Below are positions 27,719 through 36,832 of a DNA stretch of 64,000 nt, one piece after another. The position numbers were made by a program, and so were the translations under genes. Each line of letters begins with the position of its first letter. The first letter of the stretch is position 1. A model generated the notes under the pieces. The model searched no databases and was not told the DNA's origin. It was given only the letters and a program-made list of their open reading frames with translations. Source of the stretch: CAYQQJ01 sp964419935 (GTDB lineage Bacteria > Pseudomonadota > Gammaproteobacteria > Pseudomonadales > Cellvibrionaceae); contig CAYQQJ010000006.1 of assembly GCA_964419935.1 (NCBI GenBank), positions 88,929 to 152,928 on the forward strand, given 5' to 3'.

Positions 27719-28039
27719 ATGAAAGGCGGAAAACAAAAAGGTGTACGAGAGGCTTTTGCTCGTTACGACAGTGCCGACTACCTCAAGACCGAGGCGGACA
27801 TTGCCGCCTATCTTGAAGCCTGCGCGGAGGAGGCGCCCAACGATCCCGTGTTCATGCTGAAAGCCCTCGGCACAGTCGCCCGCACGCGCAACATGAGTCA
27901 GTTGGCGGAAGCTGTCGACATGACCCGGGCCGGGCTGTACAAGGCGCTGTCCGGTGAAGGCAACCCCAGCCTCGCCAACACCATGAGGGTGGCGAAGGCG
28001 CTCGGCTATCGCCTGGCCCTGGTGCCTGATCGCGCGTGA
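27719..28039 (+). CDS. HI1420-type addiction-module antitoxin, no recognisable toxin partner
   Basis: The 106-residue product resembles the antidote proteins of HI1419/HI1420-type toxin-antitoxin pairs, which are DNA-binding repressors that neutralise a RelE/HigB-like toxin. The C-terminal half holds a helix-turn-helix: NMSQLAEAVDMTRAGLYKAL followed by GNPSLANTMRVAKALGYRLAL. The N-terminal part has YDSADYLKTEADIAAYLEAC, usual in this family. The toxin normally lies directly upstream, but only a 42-codon unrecognised frame is there. It may be an orphan repressor, perhaps acting on the restriction genes that start 138 bp downstream. Confidence 0.75.
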   Translation: MKGGKQKGVREAFARYDSADYLKTEADIAAYLEACAEEAPNDPVFMLKALGTVARTRNMSQLAEAVDMTRAGLYKALSGEGNPSLANTMRVAKALGYRLALVPDRA

Positions 28040-28177
28040 CATCCACCGCCGGGCGCGTGAATTCACATCCGCTTAAAATGAACCTGTCGGCGTCTCATGA
28101 CACGAGAGACTGTCGGCCAATTGCCACATTGCGTGAGCGCATGACGCTGCTCGCCACGACCAGGGAACAACGGCCGC

Positions 28178-31100
28178 ATGACACCGTCCAGCAACACCTT
28201 CAACCAGCTCCGCGACTTTCTCAAGGCCATGTTCCAGTTCGAGGGCAACGACCTCGACTTCGGCATATACCGCATTACCCGGCTGAAGCGGCAGTTCATC
28301 GAAGCCTTCATCGACGGTGAGGGTGCCGACAGCCTGCGAGCCACCGTGACTCAAGCCTTGGGTGACGTACGCAATCAGCAGAGCGATGCTGCACGCAACT
28401 GGCTGGGTGCATTCGCCGCGACACTCGGAAAAAAGGGCGAAGCGAGCTGGGAAGCCTTGGCAGCGGACCCGTCAGATGCCAAGGCAATAGCCGCCTTCAC
28501 CAAGTTGCTGGTGCTGGCCGATGACGATAACGAGCGCGAACAGGCCGAAGCCCAACTCAAGACGTTTGTGGAAACCCGAAAAGTGGCCAGCGATGACCTC
28601 GAGGCCCGCATCTACAATCATCTGCTGAACTTCTTCGAGCTGTACTACGCCAATGGCGACTTCGGCTACAACACCCGAGCCGCCAGCGCTTACAAAGTGC
28701 CCTACGAAGCCGATTATGACGGCTCGGACACCCTGTTCCACTGGAAGCACAAGGACAGCTACTACATCAAGACTGGTAACGGCTTCCACAGCGTACGTTT
28801 TGAAGTGGCCGGGCAGTGGCTGGAGTTCCGCCTTGGCGATGATGGTGACGAGCAGGCTCAGACCACCACGCGCAACAACAACAAAGACAGCGAGCGCAAG
28901 CACTACCGGTTGAGTCAGATTGAGCCGGTTGAGCAAGTCGATGCGGGCGGCAACACCATTCATGTTTGGCAGGTTCAATTTGTGCTGGCAGCGGCATCGA
29001 CGCCCAAGACGGAAATCTATTCCCGCCTGTGGCGCGAAGTGTTTGCCGACGATACCGACATCACACCCTATCTGCACAAGAAGCCGGGCAAGGAGGATGC
29101 GCCCCCCGGCAAGCCGGTGTTCACCGACCTGACCGGCGACTACGACAAAACCGACGGCGGCCAGGTCAAGGGGCTCGGTCAGCTGCGCCTGCGCTTTGAC
29201 AAGTACATCGAAGAACTGAGCAAGCGCGATGACTTTGCCGCGCTTGGCAAGAATCTTGGCGAGCGCCAAGCGGCGCTGCAAGCCCATGCCACCGTCAAGG
29301 CGCTGTGGGAGATTGACCGCAACCTCAATAAGTTCTACGTGGGCAACGACGCCGACTATTTCATCCACAAGGACCTGCAAGCCTTTCTCACCCGCGAAAA
29401 GGCGCGCTTCATCAAGCAGGTGGTGTTCTCTGACCTTGGCGCCCTGCTGCATGCCGGTGAAGACAATCTCACCGTGCTGATCGCCCGCGCCTTCAATAGT
29501 GTGGCTGACCAGTTGATCGGTTTTCTGGCCGCCATTGAAAACTTCCAGAAATCACTGTTCGAGCTGAAGAAGAAAGTGGTGGACACCCACTACCTGGTAT
29601 CGGTAGGAAAAATCCCCGCAAGCTTTCACGCGCGTATATTTGCCAGCCAGGCGCAGCGGCAGGAATGGGCGGACTTGTTCAAGGTGACGGTTAGCAAGGC
29701 CGCCGAGCTGGCCGAGCATCCCACCCTGGTGGTGGATACGCGGCTATACCGCGAAACGGATCCGGACTTTCAGGACGACCTGCTGGGTTTGCCCGAGTTC
29801 GACAATCTGGACGAACAGACCGACGGCCTGCTGATCAACTCGGAAAACTGGCAGGCGCTGAACCTGCTACAGGAAAAATTCCGCGAACAGATCAAGTGTA
29901 TCTACATTGACCCGCCGTACAACACCGGCGGCGACGGCTTTCTGTACAAGGACAGCTTCCGGCACTCCAGCTGGGCCAGCATGATCCACGACCGCCTTGC
30001 GCTGGCGCATCCTTTGCTCGGCAAGGCGGGCGTGTTGTTTGCCAGCATCGACGACAAGGAGCGTACGCAACTGGAGACCCAGCTGCGCCAGACCTTTGGC
30101 TCGGGCAACCGGGTGGAAGAGCTGATCTGGGCGCAAAACTCCACCAAGAACCAGTCGCCGACCTACTCCAACAACCACGAGTACGTTGAGGTGTTCGCGC
30201 GCGACCTGGAGACGGTAAAAGCCGAGCCCACGATGTTCCGCGAGCCGAAGCCCGGCTATGCGGAAATGATGGAGCTGGTGGAGCGATTGAATCCGGACTA
30301 CCCCAGCGTGGCGGAAATCGAGGCCGAGATTGCCAAGCTGTTCGAGCAGCATCGCGAAGAGCTGCGGGCCGATCTGGAAGAGCGCGGCATTGAGTTTGAC
30401 AAGAATCTGGATCTTTGGAAAGGCTTGTACAATTACAAGAACGCGGAGTACCGCGATGCGGGCGGGACATTCGTCCCGGAAGCTGAAGCGCGACAACGTG
30501 AAGCAGGGATTTGGATTTGGCGCGAAAGCGATCCGTCGATGTCCCAAGTGAAGGAAGATTCTCAAAAATCTGAATTTCGCGATAGCGAAGACCTGGCATA
30601 TCGGTTCTACAGGCCATTGCATCCAGTAACGAAGCTGCCATGTGCGCATCCAAAAAGAGGTTGGGCGTGGCCATTCAGCCGAATGCCGGGCCAAACATTT
30701 AGTTTCACAGACTTGGACAACGACCACCGAATTGCGTACGGCGATGACGACACGCGGATACCGCAGAAGAAGAGTTTCGTTCATGAGGTCGAAACAAACG
30801 TGAGCCGGTCGGTCGTCATTGATTACACGGACGGCGAGAAGGAACTTGCGAACGTTTTCGGACGCACACGTGCATTTTCCAACCCCAAGCCCACGACGCT
30901 CATCGAACGCTTCGCCCAACAAACCACCGGCCCCGGCGAATGGGTGATGGACTTCTTCGCCGGCTCCGGCACCAGCGGCCACGCGGTAATCCGCAGCGAC
31001 CAACAACGCCGCTTCCTGCTGACTGAGATGGGCGGCTATTTCGACTCCATCCTGGTACCGCGCATCAAGCGCGTGCTGTATTCCACCCAGTGGAAAGACG

Positions 31101-31642
31101 GCGTGCCGGTGAGTCGCGGTCTAACCCGGCACATGGTCAAGGTGCAAGCACTGGAACAATACGAAGACACCCTCGACAACCTGCACGCCGTCTGGGACGA
31201 AGCCAGCCTGCCGCCGCGTATGCCGGTGCGCTATCTGTTCCGGCCGGAGGAAGAAACGCTGCGCGCCTCGCTGGATCTGTCGCGGCCCTTCGCGCAAGTT
31301 ATGCGAGTGGGCAAGACGCGCACGGAAACGCCGATCGACCTGATGGAAACTTGGTGCTACCTGCAGGGCTACTGGGTTCGCTCGCGCCGCATGTATCGCG
31401 AGTTCGATCGCCCGTATTTAGCGCTGGAAACCACCCACGGCACGCTGGTGGTGTTGCGGGACATCGATGCCGCCGAGGACGACACCGCCAACCTCAAGGC
31501 CATCCTGGCGCACTACAGCGACGACGGCGTCAGCCGCATCCAGCGCCTGGAAGTCAACTTCGACGCCGACCTGCGCCGGCTGGACATCGACACCCGGCTG
31601 ATTACCGGTGATGACTTCATGCGGGGCGCATCATGGAGCTAA
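28178..31642 (+). CDS. mod: Type III-like DNA adenine methyltransferase (Mod) with long N-terminal extension
   Basis: This is a 1154-residue site-specific methyltransferase. The catalytic motif IV DPPY lies at residues 578-581 and the SAM-binding motif FAGSGT at 927-932. That order (IV before I) with a long recognition insert between them is the beta-class N6-adenine layout of type III Mod proteins. The first 550 residues form a large extension starting MTPSSNTFNQLRDFLKAMFQ that I cannot assign to a known domain; classical Mod proteins are about 600-700 residues in total. It overlaps the res gene by 10 nt, so the two are co-translated. Confidence 0.85.
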   Translation: MTPSSNTFNQLRDFLKAMFQFEGNDLDFGIYRITRLKRQFIEAFIDGEGADSLRATVTQALGDVRNQQSDAARNWLGAFAATLGKKGEASWEALAADPSDAKAIAAFTKLLVLADDDNEREQAEAQLKTFVETRKVASDDLEARIYNHLLNFFELYYANGDFGYNTRAASAYKVPYEADYDGSDTLFHWKHKDSYYIKTGNGFHSVRFEVAGQWLEFRLGDDGDEQAQTTTRNNNKDSERKHYRLSQIEPVEQVDAGGNTIHVWQVQFVLAAASTPKTEIYSRLWREVFADDTDITPYLHKKPGKEDAPPGKPVFTDLTGDYDKTDGGQVKGLGQLRLRFDKYIEELSKRDDFAALGKNLGERQAALQAHATVKALWEIDRNLNKFYVGNDADYFIHKDLQAFLTREKARFIKQVVFSDLGALLHAGEDNLTVLIARAFNSVADQLIGFLAAIENFQKSLFELKKKVVDTHYLVSVGKIPASFHARIFASQAQRQEWADLFKVTVSKAAELAEHPTLVVDTRLYRETDPDFQDDLLGLPEFDNLDEQTDGLLINSENWQALNLLQEKFREQIKCIYIDPPYNTGGDGFLYKDSFRHSSWASMIHDRLALAHPLLGKAGVLFASIDDKERTQLETQLRQTFGSGNRVEELIWAQNSTKNQSPTYSNNHEYVEVFARDLETVKAEPTMFREPKPGYAEMMELVERLNPDYPSVAEIEAEIAKLFEQHREELRADLEERGIEFDKNLDLWKGLYNYKNAEYRDAGGTFVPEAEARQREAGIWIWRESDPSMSQVKEDSQKSEFRDSEDLAYRFYRPLHPVTKLPCAHPKRGWAWPFSRMPGQTFSFTDLDNDHRIAYGDDDTRIPQKKSFVHEVETNVSRSVVIDYTDGEKELANVFGRTRAFSNPKPTTLIERFAQQTTGPGEWVMDFFAGSGTSGHAVIRSDQQRRFLLTEMGGYFDSILVPRIKRVLYSTQWKDGVPVSRGLTRHMVKVQALEQYEDTLDNLHAVWDEASLPPRMPVRYLFRPEEETLRASLDLSRPFAQVMRVGKTRTETPIDLMETWCYLQGYWVRSRRMYREFDRPYLALETTHGTLVVLRDIDAAEDDTANLKAILAHYSDDGVSRIQRLEVNFDADLRRLDIDTRLITGDDFMRGASWS

Positions 31643-34600
31643 AACTCTACAACCGCCTCAAGCAGGAGTTGTTAGGCGAGTTCGCCAGCCGCGCCGAGGG
31701 CAACGACCGCGATTATCAACAACAGGTGGAAGCGTTCGCCAGTGCGGCCGCCAGTGGTGTGCCGCAACCGATGTCGCGCAAGATTCGCGGCTGGCTTGAC
31801 AGCTACAACAAGCTGCGGACCGTGCCGTTCAAGCTGCGCTATTACCAGATTCTGGCACTGTATTTCACCGAGCATGTGCTGGCCGCCAAGCGCGCCGGCA
31901 AGGGTTTCTCCGAGCAAAAAGCGCTGGTTTACTGGATGGCCACTGGCAGCGGCAAGACGCTGCTGATGCACCTGAACATCCTGCAGTACATCGAGCACAT
32001 TGGTGGCAGTCAGGCCTTCGATGAGCTGCAAATCATCCTGACCACGCCGGGCGTCAACCTGATCGAGCAGCACGAGCGCGAACTGGGTGAGGTGGTGCGC
32101 TTGCTCAACCGCCAGTACAACAACCGCATCAAGCTGATTGTGGCCACCACCGGGGCGCTACTCAACAAAGAGCCGGGCTTTTTCAACCTGACCGGCAGCA
32201 CCCGCGAGTTTCGCTTGGTGCTGGTGGACGAAGGTCATATCGGTTTGGCCGGTGGCGGAAAGGATGCGGGCGCATTCAAGCAGTTGCGCCACGACCTGAT
32301 CGCGCCGGACAACGCTTTTCTGTTCGAATATTCGGCCACCTACCACGGCATTGCCGACCGGCATGTGGCCGGCTACGAAGAGCAGATCGTCTACGATTAC
32401 AACTACTACCGCTTCTTCAAGGATGGCTACGGTAAAGACTACGCGCTGCAAAGTCTCAACGACGACCGCTTCGCCGACGCCGGCAAGAGCGAAGCGGCGT
32501 TCTTCGAGGCGACCTTCGACACCTTGCGTGACAAACTCGACGCGCACGCGCAGCTGACTGTTAGCCAGGCGCAAGGGGCTGGCGAGCTGCCGTTTGCTGG
32601 GCGTTTTCCCGACAAACCGCTGATTGCCTTCATGGGCAATACGGTGGAAGACCCGAAGAAGGAAGGCGGCGAAAAGGACGAGGTCTCCGACATCCGCAAG
32701 TTCGTCATCTGGCTGGCGCACTTGAGTGCCAGCGAACGCGAGTCATATGCCGCAGTGTTCAACAACGAATACGCCGGCATGCTGACGCTGACCCGCTCGC
32801 CGGGCATCAGTGACGAGATATGGTTGTCGTGGGGCGAAGGCCATTACTGGGGCCTGATCAACGTCGGCAATGGCGAAAAGTTTTTTAGCGGCTGCGAGGA
32901 ACACCCGCAGTTGCATGACGCTCACGGCGAGCCGCGCGTGGTGTTGAACAAGGCAGCCATCGTCCACACGCGCTACCATTTCGACGCCATAGACGATCCG
33001 GCCTCGCCGATCAACGTGCTGGTGGGCAGCCGCAAGTTCGCAGAGGGTTGGAACTGCTTTCGCGTCTCCGTCATCGGCCTGATCAACCTGGGCTCCACCA
33101 AAGGCAACAAGATCATCCAGATCTTCGGCCGTGGCGTGCGCCTGAAAGGCCTGCGCCATAACGGCAAGCGCCAGCACGCGGAGCACTGCTCGGACTACGC
33201 CGAGTTGCTGGCGGATGACCGCCCGCTTAGCCGCCTGCGCCGGCTGGAAACGCTGAACGTCTACAGCCTGAAAAAGTCCTGGTTGAAAACCTTTCTGGAT
33301 GCGTTGGAAGCCGACTTGCCCGCCATTGCTGGCCCCTTTCATCTGGATGTGGAACCCGCCGTGGTGCAGGTCGGCACGGCGGCGGGCAAGCGCAAGCCTG
33401 CAGAGTTTGCCGATTACCAAGCAAAACTGCACGCATTCAAGGTGGGTCGCTCGGAGTTTGATGCACCCCTGCGCTTGACGCTGGATGCGACCAGCAATGA
33501 GTGGCATTGGGAGTACGTCGCCGATGGCAAACCCCTGCAGGGCAATTTCGCCAACCCCGGTTTCACGCTGGACTACCGCGCAAATCGCGAGCAGGCGGGC
33601 GAAAACATTCTTCCAGCCATGTTGGAGGTGCTGGATGCCACCTTTGCTACGCACGCCGCCTTGCGCGATCGCGTTCGTACCTGGAGTCGTGACAAGCGCG
33701 TGCAGGCGTATGTGACGCGCAACGGCACGTTGTCCATCCTTGATACGAAGATGCTTCTTCGTACCGCACAAGGCGTGCTTTATGACGAGGCTCTGACCGA
33801 ACGCGGCGAGGCGGCAGTGATACGCTTGTTCGACGAGGCACAGCGCGACCTGCTGGAGAAGATTTTTCACAAGGTTCGTTACGATATTGATAAACGCCAG
33901 TATCGCTATGATTTGGTACGCCAGTCTGCCGCTGGTGAATCCGGCGACTTCATCGAACGCTACCGACTCACCTATGAGTTCGGCAATCAGGAGGACAGAC
34001 AGAAATTCGAGGGTGACAGCAAACTGCGGGCGCAACTGGAACTGGATCTGCGCGAAGCACACGGTGATTACCACATCTATGCGCCCTTGCTGAGCCGCAT
34101 CGACGACAATGCTTCACTGCGGAAAGTGCTGTCGTCGCACAAACTCAAGCACATCGGTATTTCCCCGGATGCGCTCAATGCGGGTGAGCGCAAGTTTCTG
34201 CGCGATATTCTCGAATTTATCGAAGCGAATTATTCGCGGGATCCGCGTGAATTCTACCTGATGCGCAATGTTGAATCGTTGCGCTCGATTGGCGTCTATC
34301 TGGATGGCGAGACCCGCGCGTTCTATCCCGACTTCGTGTTGTGGATCGTCGACGACAAGGCCAACAAAACGACGTTGGCCTTGTTCGACCCCAAGGGCCA
34401 GACTGGTATCGTCAATCAGGATGATCTTGGCCTGACCCAGGGCCATGCGATGAACGACAAGGTGCGCCTGGCAACGGGCGGACAATTGCCGGAGCTGGCC
34501 AAAAAACTGGAGGCCGAGACAAAACGCCGCTGGACGGTCCATTCGTTTATCCTGCTGCGCGACACGTCGCCGTTGGGCAAATGGAAAGGCTCGGCGCCGA

Positions 34601-34752
34601 CCGATCAGGAGATGGAGCTGGCCGAGCACATGATTCAACGCCATGTCTTGCGCATGGACTGGCACAAGACCAACGAACTTGGTCAAGCGGCTTCTCCCCT
34701 GCGCGGAGGCGACAGCTATCTGAGCCGCATTTTCAAGGTGTTGTGCGCGTAG
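31633..34752 (+). CDS. res: Type III-like restriction endonuclease/helicase subunit (Res)
   Basis: This is a 1039-residue superfamily 2 helicase-nuclease. Walker A ATGSGKT lies at about residues 103-109, the DExH-type box reads VDEGHIGLA near 198, and motif VI IFGRGVRLKG starts at 497. The C-terminal region carries a PD-(D/E)xK nuclease core: Asp900 in YPDFVLW and Asp919-Pro-Lys921 in FDPKG. With Mod it would cleave unmodified DNA after ATP-driven motion. No disruption is visible, so the system looks intact. Base composition is GC-rich compared with the AT-richer genes that follow. Confidence 0.85.
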   Translation: MELKLYNRLKQELLGEFASRAEGNDRDYQQQVEAFASAAASGVPQPMSRKIRGWLDSYNKLRTVPFKLRYYQILALYFTEHVLAAKRAGKGFSEQKALVYWMATGSGKTLLMHLNILQYIEHIGGSQAFDELQIILTTPGVNLIEQHERELGEVVRLLNRQYNNRIKLIVATTGALLNKEPGFFNLTGSTREFRLVLVDEGHIGLAGGGKDAGAFKQLRHDLIAPDNAFLFEYSATYHGIADRHVAGYEEQIVYDYNYYRFFKDGYGKDYALQSLNDDRFADAGKSEAAFFEATFDTLRDKLDAHAQLTVSQAQGAGELPFAGRFPDKPLIAFMGNTVEDPKKEGGEKDEVSDIRKFVIWLAHLSASERESYAAVFNNEYAGMLTLTRSPGISDEIWLSWGEGHYWGLINVGNGEKFFSGCEEHPQLHDAHGEPRVVLNKAAIVHTRYHFDAIDDPASPINVLVGSRKFAEGWNCFRVSVIGLINLGSTKGNKIIQIFGRGVRLKGLRHNGKRQHAEHCSDYAELLADDRPLSRLRRLETLNVYSLKKSWLKTFLDALEADLPAIAGPFHLDVEPAVVQVGTAAGKRKPAEFADYQAKLHAFKVGRSEFDAPLRLTLDATSNEWHWEYVADGKPLQGNFANPGFTLDYRANREQAGENILPAMLEVLDATFATHAALRDRVRTWSRDKRVQAYVTRNGTLSILDTKMLLRTAQGVLYDEALTERGEAAVIRLFDEAQRDLLEKIFHKVRYDIDKRQYRYDLVRQSAAGESGDFIERYRLTYEFGNQEDRQKFEGDSKLRAQLELDLREAHGDYHIYAPLLSRIDDNASLRKVLSSHKLKHIGISPDALNAGERKFLRDILEFIEANYSRDPREFYLMRNVESLRSIGVYLDGETRAFYPDFVLWIVDDKANKTTLALFDPKGQTGIVNQDDLGLTQGHAMNDKVRLATGGQLPELAKKLEAETKRRWTVHSFILLRDTSPLGKWKGSAPTDQEMELAEHMIQRHVLRMDWHKTNELGQAASPLRGGDSYLSRIFKVLCA

Positions 34753-34799
34753 TCGGACAACGCGGGATCGGCAGGTAGATGTTGCGAGGGGTTTTCCTA

Positions 34800-35372
34800 T
34801 TAAGAAACTATAAGATCATCATCAAAAATGGCCCCACGCAACCCAAATGACTCAACGATCTGTTTGAATCGCTCATTACAGAAGAGTGTTAAACAATTTT
34901 CAATTGGTGTTTTAAAAACAAGCAATTCCGACGCGCTCTGATCAAATTCCAGATACTTCGGTCCTGCCTGCATACCTTCTTCGTTGTTAAATGTGCATTT
35001 ATCTTCCTTGGGTAGCCCGAGTGTGAGGCAATTGAAAATGTAGTGCGACTCACCAGCGACGGATACTGGTAAGAACTCGCCGTAATCTTTGAGCGAGTCA
35101 TTTAGTAAACGATACGCTTTCGGCGATAGCGTCAAAGTGGCGTCGACCCAACAACTAATGTCCGGGACTGCGGCTGCACCAGCGTTGGCTGTACTGATGT
35201 AGCGCGTATCTGGCGCTTTCCACCATTCTGCCATTGCATAGTTCATTTGGCTGAAGTCATAGACGCTGTCCAGGTTGATTTCATCTGGAACATTACGTGT
35301 GATATCCAGGATATCGAGATCCAGGACCTTGTACTTCGGAAGATCTTTTCTTATTGCGTATAGGTTATTCAT
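34800..35372 (-). CDS. Imm11-like (DUF1629) immunity protein
   Basis: This 190-residue protein probably protects the cell from the adjacent AHH nuclease. The start at ATG 35372 gives MNNLYAIRKDLPKYKVLDLD; a TTG 21 codons upstream would overlap the toxin gene. The C-terminal segment ALSPKAYRLLND-like followed by EFLPV and HYIFNCL resembles the Imm11/DUF1629 family found next to polymorphic nuclease toxins. It begins 13 bp after the toxin stop. The family call is by pattern memory, so moderately sure. Confidence 0.6.
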   Translation of the reverse strand: MNNLYAIRKDLPKYKVLDLDILDITRNVPDEINLDSVYDFSQMNYAMAEWWKAPDTRYISTANAGAAAVPDISCWVDATLTLSPKAYRLLNDSLKDYGEFLPVSVAGESHYIFNCLTLGLPKEDKCTFNNEEGMQAGPKYLEFDQSASELLVFKTPIENCLTLFCNERFKQIVESFGLRGAIFDDDLIVS

Positions 35373-35385
35373 GCGGTGCCAGCGA

Positions 35386-36114
35386 TTAGTTTTGAGGAAT
35401 ATCTTTTGGCTCGTTTTGTTGCAGGATACGACCAATAATTTGAAGCTGTGTTTTTATCGCATCAATATTCTTCAGCGCCCTGATCCTGTTTGAAACCCAT
35501 GTCTCATACAAGGCGGTGTGGTACTTCCTATGTCCTCGAGAAAGGGGCATAGACCAATGAGGTGTGTACTCATCTTTGTGAAGAAGATATACGCCGTTAG
35601 CCGGATCATTAATGCCAATGCCGTACCGATGAAGATGTAAGCGTGTTCTTCCATTAACAACGGGATCTCTCCCTTTACCGGGAACAATGTGGTGAGCCGT
35701 ATGTTTTGCACTTGGTTTAGGTACACCCTCAGCTCTCATGAATTTTTCAAGATTGCCAGTGGGATGATGGCACTCCGCGTTCAAACGTCTGACAGCCTGA
35801 TCTCTCTGCTTCGCAGTCCCGACAGTGGCGGACAGCGCTGATTCACGATAGGCGGCCAGTTTACCCTGTACATCAGCGATAGTGGCAAGTTTAGCTCGTT
35901 CGAGTTCGAGGAATTGAAGACATTCTTTTTGCTCTGCTTCCCTTTCCTTTTCCGTCCCGGTAGTTGAATGGTCAGTATTTCCTTTGGCGAGATATTGATA
36001 CCGATCTAGTAGCTTATGAGCAGCTTCCTCGTAGCTATGTATTGCGGATTCTAACGGTGTCATCTCATGGATGAGCTTGGTGATTCTTTCACCATGTAGA
36101 TATTCTAACTTCAT
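35386..36114 (-). CDS. AHH-family nuclease toxin
   Basis: The 242-residue product has a helical, charged N-terminal part (1-125) and a C-terminal nuclease domain of the HNH/ENDO VII superfamily. The eponymous AHH motif lies at residues 140-142 (HTAHHIVPGKG), followed by GIGINDPANGVYLLHK and the second histidine pair region GHRKYHTALYE. Domains of this kind are toxin tips of polymorphic or type VI-secreted effectors. No signal peptide, PAAR or Rhs region is attached. AAGGAAG precedes the ATG and an upstream in-frame stop makes the start firm. The immunity gene follows immediately. Confidence 0.78.
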   Translation of the reverse strand: MKLEYLHGERITKLIHEMTPLESAIHSYEEAAHKLLDRYQYLAKGNTDHSTTGTEKEREAEQKECLQFLELERAKLATIADVQGKLAAYRESALSATVGTAKQRDQAVRRLNAECHHPTGNLEKFMRAEGVPKPSAKHTAHHIVPGKGRDPVVNGRTRLHLHRYGIGINDPANGVYLLHKDEYTPHWSMPLSRGHRKYHTALYETWVSNRIRALKNIDAIKTQLQIIGRILQQNEPKDIPQN

Positions 36115-36189
36115 TGTTTGCGGCTTCCTTGTGGAAAGGTAGCCACGATATCAAGGTTTTCATGAGAGTTCCGAGAACTTAGTCGGATT

Positions 36190-36508
36190 TGTCAATGGCC
36201 ATCTATTTTGACCCACTTTTGGCCAATAGAATTGACCCACGGCGTGTCTTCTAGTCGGTTACTTTTTGTCTCAGTCGATAGCTCTCCCCTCCCAGCATGA
36301 AGATGTGTGAGTGGCGGGTGACCCAGTCGATGATTGGTGCCGCCACAGCGTCGTCGTGGAAGAACTCGCCCCAGTTGGTGAAGTCCTTATTGGTGGTCAG
36401 GATGATGGAGCTGTACTCGTACAGGCTGTTGTGGCGGCGCGTGCAGAAGTGCGGTAACAGGTCACGTTCAATACGCTGTTTTAAGTCGACGATGGCGCGG
36501 AACACCAA
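36190..36508 (-). mobile_element. Remnant of an IS21-family insertion sequence
   Basis: The end of the element begins TGTCAATGGCC at 36190. Two imperfect direct repeats of the form TGGCCA(8 nt)TTGACCCAC follow, the multiple terminal repeats expected of IS21-family ends. They adjoin the 3' part of istB. istA and the other end are missing, so it cannot move on its own. Confidence 0.72.
36251..36508 (-). pseudogene. istB: istB fragment, ATP-binding helper of IS21-family transposase
   Basis: The 85-residue frame corresponds to the C-terminal third of IstB: SLYEYSSIILTTNKDFTNWG, then DDAVAAPIIDWVTRHSHIF and GGESYRLRQK are the usual end motifs. The Walker A half and istA are gone, so this is a truncated relic. 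It marks recombination at the edge of the accessory island. Confidence 0.85.
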
Positions 36509-36532
36509 TACCGAGGCGCGAGGCGATATCCA

Positions 36533-36650
36533 TATGTCAAAAACCTGGGAGTTTTGAATTTAACAAGGATCCTATATCAGGTTCGGCCATCGCGGCAAGG
36601 GCTATGTCAGAATACTATAAGTTTTTGATATAGCTGTGGGCGTATATCAG
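36533..36650 (+). repeat. Four phased copies of a TATRTCA motif
   Basis: TATGTCA or TATATCAG occurs at 36533, 36573, 36603 and 36643, giving spacings of 40, 30 and 40 bp, all near whole helical turns. One inverted copy (TGATATAG) lies at 36626-36633. The array lies between the IS21 relic and the sdhB 3' end. It could be the binding region of a transposase or a repressor. Confidence 0.45.
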
Positions 36651-36756
36651 AAACGATACTGGATTCATTCAAATAGAGGAGCAACGTGACCGGAGCGAGT
36701 GACAGGAGGACTAACTTCCGACAATATTCGCGTCACCGTGACCTCATTAGATGCGG

Positions 36757-36797
36757 TCAAGACGGAACTATCAAGACGAACTAGCAAGACAGAACTT
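36757..36797 (+). repeat. Three tandem 13-14 bp repeats
   Basis: TCAAGACGGAACTA, TCAAGACGAACTA and GCAAGACAGAACTT follow each other directly. No function can be inferred. Confidence 0.6.
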
Positions 36798-36832
36798 CTC
36801 GACCCTATAAGTGAGTAGGACCCTCGTTTGGT

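Noticed and set aside
29867..31006. 379-codon open frame on the minus strand opposite mod
   Set aside because: It is antisense to the methyltransferase region holding the DPPY and FAGSGT motifs, so it is a shadow.
32743..34074. 443-codon open frame on the minus strand opposite res
   Set aside because: It is antisense to an intact helicase-nuclease gene with visible motifs and shows no family features.
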